Assembly (NCBI RefSeq): GCF_011752525.1
Contig: NZ_VWXI01000004.1
Coordinates: 62,001-126,000, forward strand
Reading direction: 5' to 3'
Length of the DNA stretch: 64,000 nt
Origin: Pantoea sp. Cy-639
Lineage (GTDB): Bacteria > Pseudomonadota > Gammaproteobacteria > Pseudomonadales > Pseudomonadaceae
In this document: one piece after another, positions 33,534 to 44,454 of the stretch
Layout of the letters: each line of letters starts with the position of its first letter
How positions within the stretch are numbered: the first letter of the stretch is position 1
Notes under the pieces: generated by a model
Database searches by the model: none
What the model was told of the DNA's origin: nothing
What the model saw: only the letters and a program-made list of their open reading frames with translations
Position numbers and translations under genes: made by a program

Positions 33534-35279
33534 TCAGGTCAGCGCGCGGCTATGCGGGAACAGCAGGTCGACGAAGCGCTCCGCCGTCGGTTGCGGCTCG
33601 TGGTTGGCCAGGCCGGCGCGTTCGTTGGCCTCGATGATCACGTAGTCCGGACGCTCGGCGTCGCGGACCATCAGGTCCAGGCCGACCACGGGAATCTCCA
33701 GGGCCCGGGCCGCGCGCACGGCGGCGTCGGCCAGCACGGGGTGCAGGCGCGCGGTGACATCCTCGAGGGTGCCGCCGGTGTGCAGGTTGGCGGTCCGGCG
33801 CACGGCCAGGCGCTGGCCGGCCGGCAAGACGTCGTCGTAGCCCAGGCCTGCGTCCTTGAGTGTGCGCTCGGTCTCCTCGTCCAGGGGGATGCGGCTTTCA
33901 CCGGCGGTGGCCGCCTGGCGTCGGCGGCTCTGGGCCTCGATCAGCGCACGGATGCTGTGCTTGCCGTCACCGAGCACCTGGGCCGGATGCCGGATCGCGG
34001 CCGCCACCACTTCGTAGCCGATCACCACCACGCGCAGGTCGCTGCCGGCATGGAAACTTTCCAGCAGCACGCGGCCGTCGAACTGACGGGCCTGCTCCAC
34101 CGCCCGGGTGATGTCCTCGATACGGCCCAGGTTCACCGCCACGCCCTGGCCTTGCTCGCCGTTCACCGGCTTGACCACCACCGCGCCGTGCTCTTCGAGA
34201 AACGCCAGGTTGTCGTCGGCGTTGCCGGCCAGTTGCTGCGCCGGCACCTGCAGGCCGGCCTGGTGCAGGGCTGTGCGGGTCAGGCGCTTGTCCTGGCACA
34301 GGGTCATGGTGACGGCGCTGGTCAGGTCGCTGAGCGACTCCCGGCAGCGGATACGCCGTCCGCCGAGGCTGAGGGTGAACAGGCCGCCCTCGGCATCGTC
34401 TACCTGGACCTCGATGCCACGGCGCAGGGCCTCGTCGACGATGATGCGCGCGTAGGGATTCAGCCCGGCCTCCGGACCTGGGCCGAGAAACAGTTGCTGG
34501 TTGATACCGTTGCGGCGCTTGACCGCGAAGGTCGGCAGGTTGCGAAAACCGAGCTTGCCGTAGAGACGCTTGGCCTGGCGGTTGTCGTGCAGCACCGAGA
34601 GGTCGAGGCAGGCCAGCCCACGGCTCATGCAGTGCTCGATCAAATGGCGCACCAGCACTTCGCCGACGCCCGGGCGGGTGCAGTGCGGGTCGACGGCCAG
34701 GCACCACAGGCTGCTGCCGTGCTCGGGGTCGGCAAAGGCCTTGTGGTGGTCCAGGCCCATGACACTGCCGATCACGGCCTGGGTATCCTCGTCTTCGGCG
34801 AGCCAGTACACCGGACCGCCGAGGTGGCGGGGCGTCAGCAGCCCGGGGTCGACCGGCAGCATGCCGCGTGCCTGATACAGGGTGTTGATCGCCTGCCAGT
34901 CCGTCGCGCTCTGCGCACGGCGGATGCGAAATCCGCGGAACACGCGTTGTGCCGGACGGTAGTCGGTGAACCACAGGCGCAAGGTGTCGGACGGATCGAG
35001 GAACAGTTGCTGTGGCGCCTGGGCCAGAACCTGCTGGGGCGCGGCCACGTACAGGGCGATATCGCGCTCGCCGGCCTGCTCGTCCAGCAGGTCCTCGGCG
35101 AGGCTGGCCGGGTCGGGGTAGGTATGGCCGATCAGCAGGCGTCCCCAGCCGCAATGCACGGCCCGGGGCTGGTCATGGGGCTCGCTGCCGTCTCCGGCCA
35201 GGCGCGCCTGCAGGCGCTCGTAGGAGGGCGCCTGACCGCGTAGCAGGCGTTGCCCATAGGCGATTTCGTGGGCTTTCAT
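33534..35279 (-). CDS. ngg: N-acetylglutaminylglutamine synthetase (GNAT + ATP-grasp)
   Basis: This 581-residue fusion has a GNAT acetyltransferase in the middle (WCLAVDPHCTRPGVGEVLVR, about 175-260). A C-terminal ATP-grasp ligase follows (AVVVKPVNGEQGQGVAVNLG, then VVGLDLMVRD and VIIEANERAGL). It acetylates and joins two glutamines to give N-acetylglutaminylglutamine. The gene begins 3 bases after the stop of the amidotransferase gene. The symbol follows usage in P. aeruginosa. Confidence 0.92.
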   Translation of the reverse strand: MKAHEIAYGQRLLRGQAPSYERLQARLAGDGSEPHDQPRAVHCGWGRLLIGHTYPDPASLAEDLLDEQAGERDIALYVAAPQQVLAQAPQQLFLDPSDTLRLWFTDYRPAQRVFRGFRIRRAQSATDWQAINTLYQARGMLPVDPGLLTPRHLGGPVYWLAEDEDTQAVIGSVMGLDHHKAFADPEHGSSLWCLAVDPHCTRPGVGEVLVRHLIEHCMSRGLACLDLSVLHDNRQAKRLYGKLGFRNLPTFAVKRRNGINQQLFLGPGPEAGLNPYARIIVDEALRRGIEVQVDDAEGGLFTLSLGGRRIRCRESLSDLTSAVTMTLCQDKRLTRTALHQAGLQVPAQQLAGNADDNLAFLEEHGAVVVKPVNGEQGQGVAVNLGRIEDITRAVEQARQFDGRVLLESFHAGSDLRVVVIGYEVVAAAIRHPAQVLGDGKHSIRALIEAQSRRRQAATAGESRIPLDEETERTLKDAGLGYDDVLPAGQRLAVRRTANLHTGGTLEDVTARLHPVLADAAVRAARALEIPVVGLDLMVRDAERPDYVIIEANERAGLANHEPQPTAERFVDLLFPHSRALT

Positions 35280-35282
35280 CGA

Positions 35283-37070
35283 TCAGATTCCTTGTTCGCT
35301 GAGCCACAGGTTCAGGGCCGCCAGTTGCCACAGCTTGGAGCCACGCAATGGCGTGAGCTGGCCCTGGGGATTGCTCAGCAGGCGGTCGAGCATCGCCGGC
35401 TTGAACAGCCCACGGTCCTGACTCGGATCGGTGAGCAGTTCGCGCACCCAGTCCAGGGTCGCGCCTTGCAGGTGCTTGAGGCCAGGAACCGGGAAGTAGC
35501 CTTTCTTGCGGTCGATCACCTCATGGGGAATGACCCGCCGCGCGGCCTGCTTGAGCACCTGCTTGCCGCCATCGGGCAGCTTGAAACGCGCCGGAATGCG
35601 CGCCGACAGCTCGACCAGGCGGTAGTCGAGGAACGGTGTGCGCGCCTCCAGCCCCCAGGCCATGGTCATGTTGTCCACCCGCTTGACCGGGTCGTCGACC
35701 AGCATCACCGTGCTGTCCAGGCGCAAGGCCTTGTCCACCGCGTCCGAGGCGCCGGGGCGGGCGAAGTGTTCGCGGACGAAGTCGCCAGCGGCGTCGGTCT
35801 CCAGCAGCCAGGGGGCCTGCACGGTGTCGCGGTATTCGGCATGGCTGCGGTCGAAGAAGGCGTCGCGGTAGGCCGACAACGGATCATCGGCGCCGTCGAC
35901 CTGCGGGTACCAGTGGTAGCCGGCGAACAGCTCGTCGGCGCCCTGGCCGCTTTGCACCCCCTTGCAATGCCTGGCCACCTCCCGTGACAGCAGGTAGAAG
36001 GCGATGCAGTCGTGGCTGACCATCGGCTCGCTCATGGCGCGGAACGCTGCTGGCAACTGCTCGATGATCTCGCTTTCGGCAATGCGCAACTGGTGGTGGC
36101 GGGTGCCGTAGTGGCGGGCAATCAGGTCGGAATACTGAAACTCGTCGCCACGTTCGCCACCGGCGTCCTGAAACCCGATGGAGAAGGTTGACAGGTCGTC
36201 GACGCCGGCTTCGCGCAGCAGACCGACCAGCAAGCTGGAATCGACCCCGCCGGAGAGCAGCACGCCGACATCCACCGCCGCGCGCTGGCGGATCGCCACG
36301 GCATCGCGGGTCGCGTCGAGCACGCGGCTGGTCCAGTCTTCCAGGTCGAGATCCTGTTCGTCGGGGTTGGGGCCGTAGTGCAGTTGCCACCAGGCCTGGC
36401 GTTGCACTTCGCCGTGGCGGTCGATACGCATCCAGGTGCCAGGCTCGAGTTTCTGCACATTGGCCAGCAGGGTGCGCGGTGCCGGGACCACGGCATGGAA
36501 GTTGAGGTAGTGATTGAGGGCCACGGGGTCGAGCATCGGGTCGATGTCGCCGCCCTTGAGCAGGGCTGGCAGGGTCGAGGCGAAGCGCAGGCGTTCGCCG
36601 TTGCGCGACAGGTACAGCGGCTTGACGCCGAGGCGGTCGCGGGCCAGGAACAGGCGTTGGCTATCGCGCTCCCAGATGGCCAGGGCGAACATGCCGTTGA
36701 GCTTGGGCAGCAAGGCCGCGCCCCAGGCGTGATAGCCCTTGAGCAGCACTTCGGTGTCGCCGTCGGAGTAGAAGTTGTAGCCCAGGTCCTGCAGCTCCTG
36801 GCGCAGTTCCGGGAAGTTGTAGATGGCGCCGTTGAAGGCCAGAGCCAGGCCCAGGGTGTTGTCGACCATCGGCTGCGCCGAGCCGTCGGACAGGTCCATG
36901 ATCTTCAACCGGCGATGGCCGAGGGCGATCGGTCCCTGGCTGTGAAAGCCCCAGGCGTCGGGGCCGCGAGGTGCCAGGTGATGGGTGATCCGTTCCACTG
37001 CGGCGAGGTCCGCCGGGCGTGGTGCTTGGTCGATGGGGGTGAAACGCAACTCTCCTGCTAATCCGCACAT
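35283..37070 (-). CDS. asnO: N-acetylglutaminylglutamine amidotransferase (AsnB-like)
   Basis: This 595-residue class II glutamine amidotransferase starts MCGLAGEL, with Cys2 as the glutaminase nucleophile after Met removal. The C-terminal asparagine-synthase domain has the PP-loop LLSGGVDSSLLVG. It amidates the C-terminus of acetylated Gln-Gln to yield the neutral osmolyte NAGGN. It is the first gene of the osmotically induced three-gene operon. The 187 bp upstream must hold the promoter. Confidence 0.93.
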   Translation of the reverse strand: MCGLAGELRFTPIDQAPRPADLAAVERITHHLAPRGPDAWGFHSQGPIALGHRRLKIMDLSDGSAQPMVDNTLGLALAFNGAIYNFPELRQELQDLGYNFYSDGDTEVLLKGYHAWGAALLPKLNGMFALAIWERDSQRLFLARDRLGVKPLYLSRNGERLRFASTLPALLKGGDIDPMLDPVALNHYLNFHAVVPAPRTLLANVQKLEPGTWMRIDRHGEVQRQAWWQLHYGPNPDEQDLDLEDWTSRVLDATRDAVAIRQRAAVDVGVLLSGGVDSSLLVGLLREAGVDDLSTFSIGFQDAGGERGDEFQYSDLIARHYGTRHHQLRIAESEIIEQLPAAFRAMSEPMVSHDCIAFYLLSREVARHCKGVQSGQGADELFAGYHWYPQVDGADDPLSAYRDAFFDRSHAEYRDTVQAPWLLETDAAGDFVREHFARPGASDAVDKALRLDSTVMLVDDPVKRVDNMTMAWGLEARTPFLDYRLVELSARIPARFKLPDGGKQVLKQAARRVIPHEVIDRKKGYFPVPGLKHLQGATLDWVRELLTDPSQDRGLFKPAMLDRLLSNPQGQLTPLRGSKLWQLAALNLWLSEQGI

Positions 37071-37203
37071 AAGTCCTTACCGGTTTTGCCGTTGGGGAGG
37101 TGTGCACCAAAGGTGGGCACTTAGGTAGTGACCGGGGTGGTTTGCGAGAGTTTTAGATCAATCTGTTATATGGATGAGTGGTGCTGCCGTTGCCCTGCTC
37201 CGC

Positions 37204-37282
37204 GGCGCCTGGTTCGTCAGCAAGGCTGGCTCCTGCGCAACGGAGCAGGACGGCTAGCTAAGGCTTGCCGCGAACCAGGCGG
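37204..37282. repeat. Imperfect inverted repeat at the mnmC 3' end
   Basis: GCGCCTGGTTCG with following AGCAAG (37204-37225) pairs with the complement at 37261-37282, which lies inside the last codons of mnmC. A smaller hairpin (GCTCCTGCG/CGGAGCAGG) is nested within. It resembles a degenerate REP pair and may end the mnmC transcript. Confidence 0.5.
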
Positions 37283-39231
37283 CGCAGCGCGAACCGGTTG
37301 GGGTGGCATGCCTCGGCTACGGCTCTGGGCACCGGCAATGGCTCGCCACAGGCCCAGGCCGCGATCAACTCACCGCACAGCGGCGCGGTGATCAGCCCGC
37401 GTGAGCCATGCCCGCTGTTCACATACAGGCCTGCCAGCCATGGGCATTGCACTGCCGGCACCTGCCGCGCGTCCTTGCCCAGTACGGCATAGCGTTCGGC
37501 GAACGCCTCGGTGTCCGCCAGCGGCCCGACGATGGGCAGGTAGTCCGGGCTGGTGCAGCGAAACGCCGCGCGGCCTTCGAGGCACGCTGGGTCCAGTTCG
37601 GCGGCGCCCAGGCGCTCGGCCAGGTCGGTGGAGATCTCGTCGAGCAGCGCCAGGTTGCCCTGGTGCTCGGCGGCGGTGGGGGTGGTGTCCTGGCTGTGGA
37701 AGTCGAAGCTGGCGCCCAGGGTATGTTCATCGTCGCGTGGGGGCGCCACATAGCCCTCGGCGCAGACCACCGTACGCAGTTCCCGGCTGGCCGGGGTGAC
37801 CGGCAGGCGGGTGATCTGTCCGCGGATGCGCTTGAGCGGCAAGTCGCTGCTGGCCGGGAAGTGACGGATGTCGGCAGCCCCGGCCAGCACCACCAGCGGC
37901 GCGCTGGCCAGCAGGCGCTCGCCGTCCCAGGCTTGCCACAGGCCATCGGCCTTGCGCAGCTCGATGACGTTGGCATGGGCGAGCAGGCGGATATGCGGAT
38001 GATCCAGCTGGGCTTGGCACAGCGCGGGCGGATGCACCCAGCCGCCCTCGGGGTAGAACAGGCCGCCACTGGCCAACGCCACGCCGGCCACGGCTTCGGC
38101 CTGGGCGCGGTCGAGCTGGCGCAGCAGGCTGTCATCGAAGGCGGCGGCCAACTTCGCCTGGCGCTCGCCTTCCTTGTCGTCGAAGGCCAGTTGCAGCACG
38201 CCACAGTCGTCCCAGTCCTGACCGCGCTGCAGGCGTTCGAGCCAGCGGCGGGTGTAGCCGAAGCCGGCAAGGACCATCTGCGACAGTGCGGTGCCGTGGG
38301 CGGACAACTTGAGGTACAGCACCCCCTGTGGATTGCCCGAGGCCTCTTGTGCCGGACCTGCGTGGCGCTCCAGCACGCTGACCTGCCAGCCGCGCCCGGC
38401 CAGGCTGCGGGCCGTGGCACTGCCGGCCAGCCCGGCACCGATCACCAGCGCCTGGCGGGGCCCCGGCAACTGTGGCGGGCGGGCGTACCAGGGCGCGGCG
38501 GATGGGCTTGGCCGGGCACTGTAGACCCCGTGCATGACTTCCCATTTCTTGCCGATGCCCGGCACCTTCTTCATGGTGAAACCGGCGTCGACCAGTGAGC
38601 GGCGCACCCAGCCGGTGGTGGTGAAGGTGCCCAGCGTGGTGCCAGGGCGCGACAGGCGCGCCAGCTGAGTGAACAGCTCGGGCGTCCACATGTCGGGGTT
38701 CTTCGCCGGGGCGAAGCCGTCGAGGAACCAGGCGTCGATGGGGGCGTCGAGCTGCGGCAACTGCTCGAGCGCATCGCCGATCATCAGGGTCAGGGTGACG
38801 CGGCCGTCGGCGAAGCTGAACTGCTGAAAACCCGGATGGATCGCCACATACTGCTCGAGCAGCGGTTGGCTGAAGGCCGCCAGCTCCGGCCACAGCAGCA
38901 GTGCACGGGCAAGGTCGTCGCGGGTCAGCGGGTATTTCTCGACACTGACGAAGTGCAAGCGTGCCTCGGCAGGGGCCAGTTCGGCGAACAGCCGCCAGGC
39001 GCAGTAGAAGTTCATGCCGGTGCCGAAGCCGGTTTCGCCGATCACCAGACAGGCGTGCGGCGCCAGGTCGGCGAAACGCTGGCGCAGCTGGTTCTGCTCG
39101 ATGAACACATGCAGCGTCTCGTCGATGCCTTCGTTCTTGGCGAAGTAGACATCGTCGTATTGCCGCGAATAAGGGCGGCCCTGGTCGTCCCAGTCGATCT
39201 GGGCGTGCAGCGGGAGGGGGGTATCGGACAT
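37258..39231 (-). CDS. mnmC: Bifunctional tRNA wobble-modification enzyme MnmC
   Basis: This 657-residue fusion has an N-terminal SAM methyltransferase (IGETGFGTGMNFYCAWRLF, then WFLDGFAPAKNPDMW). A C-terminal FAD oxidoreductase of the DAO type follows (ALVIGAGLAGSATARSLAGR). The oxidase half turns cmnm5s2U34 into nm5s2U34 and the methyltransferase half makes mnm5s2U34. MSDTP at 39231 is chosen; ATG 39237 is possible and neither has a clear ribosome site. It is divergent from the PPK2 gene. Confidence 0.93.
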   Translation of the reverse strand: MSDTPLPLHAQIDWDDQGRPYSRQYDDVYFAKNEGIDETLHVFIEQNQLRQRFADLAPHACLVIGETGFGTGMNFYCAWRLFAELAPAEARLHFVSVEKYPLTRDDLARALLLWPELAAFSQPLLEQYVAIHPGFQQFSFADGRVTLTLMIGDALEQLPQLDAPIDAWFLDGFAPAKNPDMWTPELFTQLARLSRPGTTLGTFTTTGWVRRSLVDAGFTMKKVPGIGKKWEVMHGVYSARPSPSAAPWYARPPQLPGPRQALVIGAGLAGSATARSLAGRGWQVSVLERHAGPAQEASGNPQGVLYLKLSAHGTALSQMVLAGFGYTRRWLERLQRGQDWDDCGVLQLAFDDKEGERQAKLAAAFDDSLLRQLDRAQAEAVAGVALASGGLFYPEGGWVHPPALCQAQLDHPHIRLLAHANVIELRKADGLWQAWDGERLLASAPLVVLAGAADIRHFPASSDLPLKRIRGQITRLPVTPASRELRTVVCAEGYVAPPRDDEHTLGASFDFHSQDTTPTAAEHQGNLALLDEISTDLAERLGAAELDPACLEGRAAFRCTSPDYLPIVGPLADTEAFAERYAVLGKDARQVPAVQCPWLAGLYVNSGHGSRGLITAPLCGELIAAWACGEPLPVPRAVAEACHPNRFALRRLVRGKP

Positions 39232-39248
39232 GGTCATGTTCAAGCCGC

Positions 39249-39328
39249 AAGTCGCAAGCTTTGAGCTGCAAGAAAAAAGCGAATAGTGGCACGACCTGCT
39301 ATTTCTTGCAGCTTGAAGCTTGTAGCTT
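39249..39328. repeat. Inverted repeat in the mnmC/PPK2 divergent promoter
   Basis: Two 27-bp arms (39249-39275 and 39302-39328) match at 22 positions, with the inner 12 bp perfect (AGCTGCAAGAAA/TTTCTTGCAGCT). The 26-bp centre is AT-rich. The sequence class (CAAGCTTCAAGCTGCAAG) is a common Pseudomonas intergenic repeat, distinct from the GAGCGGGCTTGCC type. Confidence 0.7.
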
Positions 39329-39355
39329 GTAGCAGATCCAATGAAGGAGCCTTCC

Positions 39356-40846
39356 ATGTTCGAATCCGCCGAAATCGGTCACAGCATCGACAAGGACACC
39401 TACGAAGCCGAAGTCCCCGCCCTGCGCGAGGCGCTGCTCGAGGCCCAGTACGAACTCAAGCAGCAGGCGCGGTTCCCGGTGATCGTGCTGATCAACGGCA
39501 TCGAAGGCGCCGGCAAGGGCGAGACGGTCAAGCTGCTCAGCGAGTGGATGGACCCGCGCCTGATCGAGGTCCGCACCTTCGACCAGCAGACCGACGAGGA
39601 GCTGGCCCGTCCGCCGGCCTGGCGCTACTGGCGGGCGCTGCCGCCGAAGGGGCGGATGGGCGTGTTCTTCGGCAACTGGTACAGCCAGATGCTCCAGGGC
39701 CGGGTACACGGTGAGTTCAAGGACGCGGTGCTCGATCAGGCCATCGCCGGCGCCGAGCGCCTGGAGCAGATGCTCTGCGACGAAGGCGCGCTGATCATCA
39801 AGTTCTGGTTCCACCTGTCCAAGAAACAGATGAAGGCGCGGCTCAAGGCGCTCAAGGAAGACCCGCTGCACAGCTGGCGGATCAGCCCGCTGGATTGGCA
39901 GCAGTCGCAGACCTACGACCGCTTCGTGCGTTTTGGCGAGCGCGTGCTGCGCCGCACCAGCCGCGACTATGCGCCGTGGCATGTGGTCGAGGGCATCGAC
40001 CCGCACTACCGCAGCCTGGCGGTCGGGCGCATCCTGCTCGAGAGCCTGCAGGCCGCGCTGGCCAACTCGCCGCGCAAGCGCCAGGGCAATGTCGCGCCGC
40101 TGGGGCACAGCATCGACCAGAAGAGCCTGCTCGGCGCACTGGACATGACCCTGCGCCTGGACAAACGGGACTATGAAGAGCAACTGGTCACCGAGCAGGC
40201 ACGCCTGGCCGGCCTGCTGCGCGACAAGCGCATGCGCCGCCATGCCCTGGTCGCGGTGTTCGAGGGCAACGATGCGGCAGGCAAGGGCGGGGCGATCCGC
40301 CGTGTGGCGGCTGCGCTGGACCCGCGCCAGTACCGCATCGTGCCGATCGCCGCGCCCACCGAGGAGGAGCGCGCCCAGCCTTACCTGTGGCGGTTCTGGC
40401 GGCATATTCCGGCGCGTGGCAAGTTCACCATCTTCGACCGTTCCTGGTACGGCCGGGTGCTGGTGGAGCGGGTCGAGGGCTTCTGCAGCCCTGCCGACTG
40501 GATGCGCGCCTATGGCGAAATCAACGATTTCGAAGAGCAGTTGAGCAATGCCGGAGTGGTGGTGGTCAAGTTCTGGCTGGCCATCGACCAGCAGACCCAG
40601 CTGGAGCGTTTCGAGGAGCGCGAGCAGATACCGTTCAAGCGCTACAAGATCACCGAGGAGGACTGGCGCAACCGCGAAAAGTGGGATGTGTACAGCGAGG
40701 CGGTGGGCGACATGGTCGATCGCACCAGCACCGAGATCGCGCCGTGGACGCTGGTGGAAGCCAACGACAAGCGCTGGGCACGGGTCAAGGTGCTGCGCAC
40801 GATCAACCAGGCACTGGAAGCGGCGTTCGCCAGGCACAAGAAATAG
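39356..40846 (+). CDS. pap: Two-domain polyphosphate kinase 2 (class II, polyP:AMP phosphotransferase)
   Basis: This 496-residue protein holds two PPK2 domains in tandem. Walker A sites are INGIEGAGKGE (about 46) and FEGNDAAGKGG (about 303). Each is followed by an FDRSWYGRV-type lid motif; in the first copy this reads FGNWYSQM. That divergence suggests, as in other two-domain proteins, that the second domain is the active one. The enzyme phosphorylates AMP to ADP with polyphosphate. The ATG at 39356 is chosen because AAGGAG sits 7 bases before it; an in-frame ATG at 39341 would place the ribosome site inside the gene. Confidence 0.9.
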   Translation: MFESAEIGHSIDKDTYEAEVPALREALLEAQYELKQQARFPVIVLINGIEGAGKGETVKLLSEWMDPRLIEVRTFDQQTDEELARPPAWRYWRALPPKGRMGVFFGNWYSQMLQGRVHGEFKDAVLDQAIAGAERLEQMLCDEGALIIKFWFHLSKKQMKARLKALKEDPLHSWRISPLDWQQSQTYDRFVRFGERVLRRTSRDYAPWHVVEGIDPHYRSLAVGRILLESLQAALANSPRKRQGNVAPLGHSIDQKSLLGALDMTLRLDKRDYEEQLVTEQARLAGLLRDKRMRRHALVAVFEGNDAAGKGGAIRRVAAALDPRQYRIVPIAAPTEEERAQPYLWRFWRHIPARGKFTIFDRSWYGRVLVERVEGFCSPADWMRAYGEINDFEEQLSNAGVVVVKFWLAIDQQTQLERFEEREQIPFKRYKITEEDWRNREKWDVYSEAVGDMVDRTSTEIAPWTLVEANDKRWARVKVLRTINQALEAAFARHKK

Positions 40847-40856
40847 GTGAATCCTG

Positions 40857-40901
40857 CCTGGGAGCGGGTTTGCCCGGCGAGAGGGCAAGCCTGCTCCCAG
40901 G
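40857..40901. repeat. REP palindrome after the PPK2 gene
   Basis: CCTGGGAGCGGGTTTGCCC and GGGCAAGCCTGCTCCCAGG pair with two mismatches around 7 nt, 10 bases after the stop. Confidence 0.82.
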
Positions 40902-41012
40902 CAACGGTGTCCATGCGCTCTGGGAATGACCTGATGAAATCTTTTCCCGTCACACGCCCCCCTTCGACCCCGTAGACTGCATCCTTTCCCACCGGCAGGA
41001 TTCGAGGACACC

Positions 41013-41972
41013 ATGCATATTTCTTCCGGACGCTGGGTCCATGGCCTGCTGCTGGCGCTGTTGACCGCGTTGCTCTGGGGCATCCTGCCGATCAAGCTCA
41101 AGCAGGTGCTGCAGGTGATGGACCCGGTGACCGTGACCTGGTACCGCCTGGCCGTTTCCGGCGGCCTGTTGTTCGCCTGGCTGGCCGCCAACCGACGCTT
41201 GCCGTCGTTCAGCCGGCTCGGCACCAAGGGCAAGGGCCTGGTGGCCGTCGCGGTGGCGGGGCTGGTCGGCAACTATGTGCTGTACCTGGTCGGCCTCAGG
41301 CTGCTCAGCCCCGGCACCGCGCAACTGGTGGTGCAGTTGGGGCCGGTCTTGTTGCTGGTGGCCAGCGTGTTCGTGTTCAAGGAACGCTTCAGCCTGGGGC
41401 AGGGCATGGGCCTGCTGGTGCTGCTGGCGGGGTTCGGGTTGTTCTTCAACCAACGCCTCGAAGAGCTGCTGACCTCCCTGGGCACCTACACCACCGGGGT
41501 ACTGACCATCATCCTCGCCACCAGCATCTGGGTGTTCTATGCGTTGAGCCAGAAGCAGTTGCTGACGGTGTGGAACTCGCAGCAGGTGATGATGGTGATC
41601 TACCTGTGCTGCGCCTTGCTGCTGACACCGTGGGCGCACCCGCTGGAAGCCCTGCAACTGAGCCCGTTGCAGGGCTGGCTGCTGCTGGCCTGTTGCCTGA
41701 ATACCCTGGTGGCCTACGGCGCGTTCGCCGAGGCCCTGGCACATTGGGAGGCGTCGCGGGTGAGCGCCACGCTGGCGCTGACACCGCTGGTGACGTTCAT
41801 CGCGGTGGCCGTCGCGGCCTGGCTGTGGCCGGACCATGTGCATGCCGAACAGATCAACGCCCTGGGCTATGTCGGCGCGGTGACGGTGGTGCTGGGCTCG
41901 GCGCTGGTGGCCTTGGGGCCGTCGTTGATTGCCGGGTGGAAAGCGAAGAGGGCGCGTTTCCAGGCCCAATGA
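41013..41972 (+). CDS. EamA-family (DMT superfamily) transporter
   Basis: This 319-residue membrane protein has ten hydrophobic segments arranged as two EamA repeats (LLLALLTALLWGILPIKLK and, in the second half, GVLTIILATSIWVFYALSQK). Family members export amino acids, metabolites or drugs; the substrate cannot be read here. It stands alone with its own promoter region after the PPK2 REP hairpin. Confidence 0.88.
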   Translation: MHISSGRWVHGLLLALLTALLWGILPIKLKQVLQVMDPVTVTWYRLAVSGGLLFAWLAANRRLPSFSRLGTKGKGLVAVAVAGLVGNYVLYLVGLRLLSPGTAQLVVQLGPVLLLVASVFVFKERFSLGQGMGLLVLLAGFGLFFNQRLEELLTSLGTYTTGVLTIILATSIWVFYALSQKQLLTVWNSQQVMMVIYLCCALLLTPWAHPLEALQLSPLQGWLLLACCLNTLVAYGAFAEALAHWEASRVSATLALTPLVTFIAVAVAAWLWPDHVHAEQINALGYVGAVTVVLGSALVALGPSLIAGWKAKRARFQAQ

Positions 41973-41983
41973 TCCGACGCGTT

Positions 41984-42030
41984 ACCTGCAGGAGCGGCCT
42001 CGTATCGTGAAAGGGCCGCTCCTGCAGGTC
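41984..42030. repeat. REP palindrome between DMT and fumC genes
   Basis: ACCTGCAGGAGCGGCC and GGCCGCTCCTGCAGGT are perfect 16-bp inverted arms around about 14 nt. They lie between the convergent stops of the two genes. Edges are accurate to a base or two. Confidence 0.8.
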
Positions 42031-42035
42031 ATTAG

Positions 42036-43430
<1,395 letters not shown>

Positions 43431-43582
43431 GCTGCGCTCACTCCTTTGTGGTTCGAATCCGCAGTTTAGGCCCTGAATCGCTAGAGCGGTTCCGTCGCTC
43501 GTCGTGCCACTTGAGCACTTCGCCAGCACGGCGCAGAATGCTCTACTCTGATGTCTCCGCCCCCTTTCTTGAAGGAATTGCA

Positions 43583-44107
43583 ATGACCCGTCTCCGTGTC
43601 CTCTGTGCCGCCGTCGCCCTGGTCTGTGCCAGCGGCCAGGTACTCGCTGCCACTGCCAGCCACAACGCTGCTGCCGAGAAATTCCTGACCCTGGCCAATG
43701 CCGACAAGCTGGGCACCCCGGTGTACATGCAGGTCCAGCAGATGTTCGCCCAGCGCTTCGAGCAGACCAAGGCGCCGGCCTCCAAGAAAGCCGTCCTCGA
43801 CAGCTACCAGGCCAAGGCCAACGCCGCCCTGGACAACGCCATCGGCTGGAAGAAGCTCAAGCCACAGATGGTCAACCTGTACACCGCCACCTTCACCGAG
43901 GGTGAGCTGAACGACCTGGTCAAGTTCTACGAATCGCCGCTGGGCAAGAAGGTCCTGCGCGAAATGCCCAAGGTCACCCAGCAGTCGGCCCAGCTCACCC
44001 AGCAGAGCCTCGAGCCTGCCGTGCCGGTGGTCAACAAGCTGCTCGACGACATGACCAAGGAACTCGACCCGAGCGCCGGCAAGGCCGCCGCCCCGGCGAA
44101 GAAGTGA
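43583..44107 (+). CDS. DUF2059 periplasmic protein
   Basis: This 174-residue protein has a signal peptide ([18 protein letters not shown], cleavage near LAA). A helical DUF2059 domain contains [20 protein letters not shown] and [14 protein letters not shown]. The family occurs widely in proteobacterial periplasms with no defined activity. GAAGGA lies 6 bases before the ATG. It is followed after 10 bp by bolA and likely co-transcribed. Confidence 0.88.
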   Translation: MTRLRVLCAAVALVCASGQVLAATASHNAAAEKFLTLANADKLGTPVYMQVQQMFAQRFEQTKAPASKKAVLDSYQAKANAALDNAIGWKKLKPQMVNLYTATFTEGELNDLVKFYESPLGKKVLREMPKVTQQSAQLTQQSLEPAVPVVNKLLDDMTKELDPSAGKAAAPAKK

Positions 44108-44117
44108 GCCGGTCGCG

Positions 44118-44414
44118 ATGAGCATGCAGCAACGCATCGAGCAGCAGCTGGCGCCGCTGGGCGACCAGCACCTTGAAGTGCGCAACGAAAGCCACATGCA
44201 CAGCCGTGGCCAGGAAACGCACTACAAGGCCGTGCTGGTCAGCGAGCAGTTCGCCGGGCTGAACAGTGTCAAGCGCCACCAGAAGGTCTACGCGACCATG
44301 GGTGAGCTGATGGGCGAGATCCATGCCCTGGCCATTCACACCTACACCCCGGCCGAATGGGCCGCAGTCGGGGCCGCGCCGGCCTCGCCGGTGTGCGCCG
44401 GCGGCGGGCACTGA
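44118..44414 (+). CDS. bolA: BolA family protein
   Basis: This 98-residue protein shows the BolA fold, with the conserved C-terminal block [20 protein letters not shown]. The invariant His lies in SVKRHQ and a further His in ESHMHS. BolA proteins bind monothiol glutaredoxins with a shared iron-sulfur cluster and influence cell shape and biofilm. It sits 10 bp after the DUF2059 gene. Confidence 0.92.
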   Translation: MSMQQRIEQQLAPLGDQHLEVRNESHMHSRGQETHYKAVLVSEQFAGLNSVKRHQKVYATMGELMGEIHALAIHTYTPAEWAAVGAAPASPVCAGGGH

Positions 44415-44454
44415 ATCCTTTCCGGGATTCTGGTAGACTGCACGCCACTCAAAA

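Noticed and set aside
37128..37391. 87-codon plus-strand frame upstream and over the end of mnmC
   Set aside because: No ribosome site, runs antisense into mnmC and through a degenerate inverted repeat.
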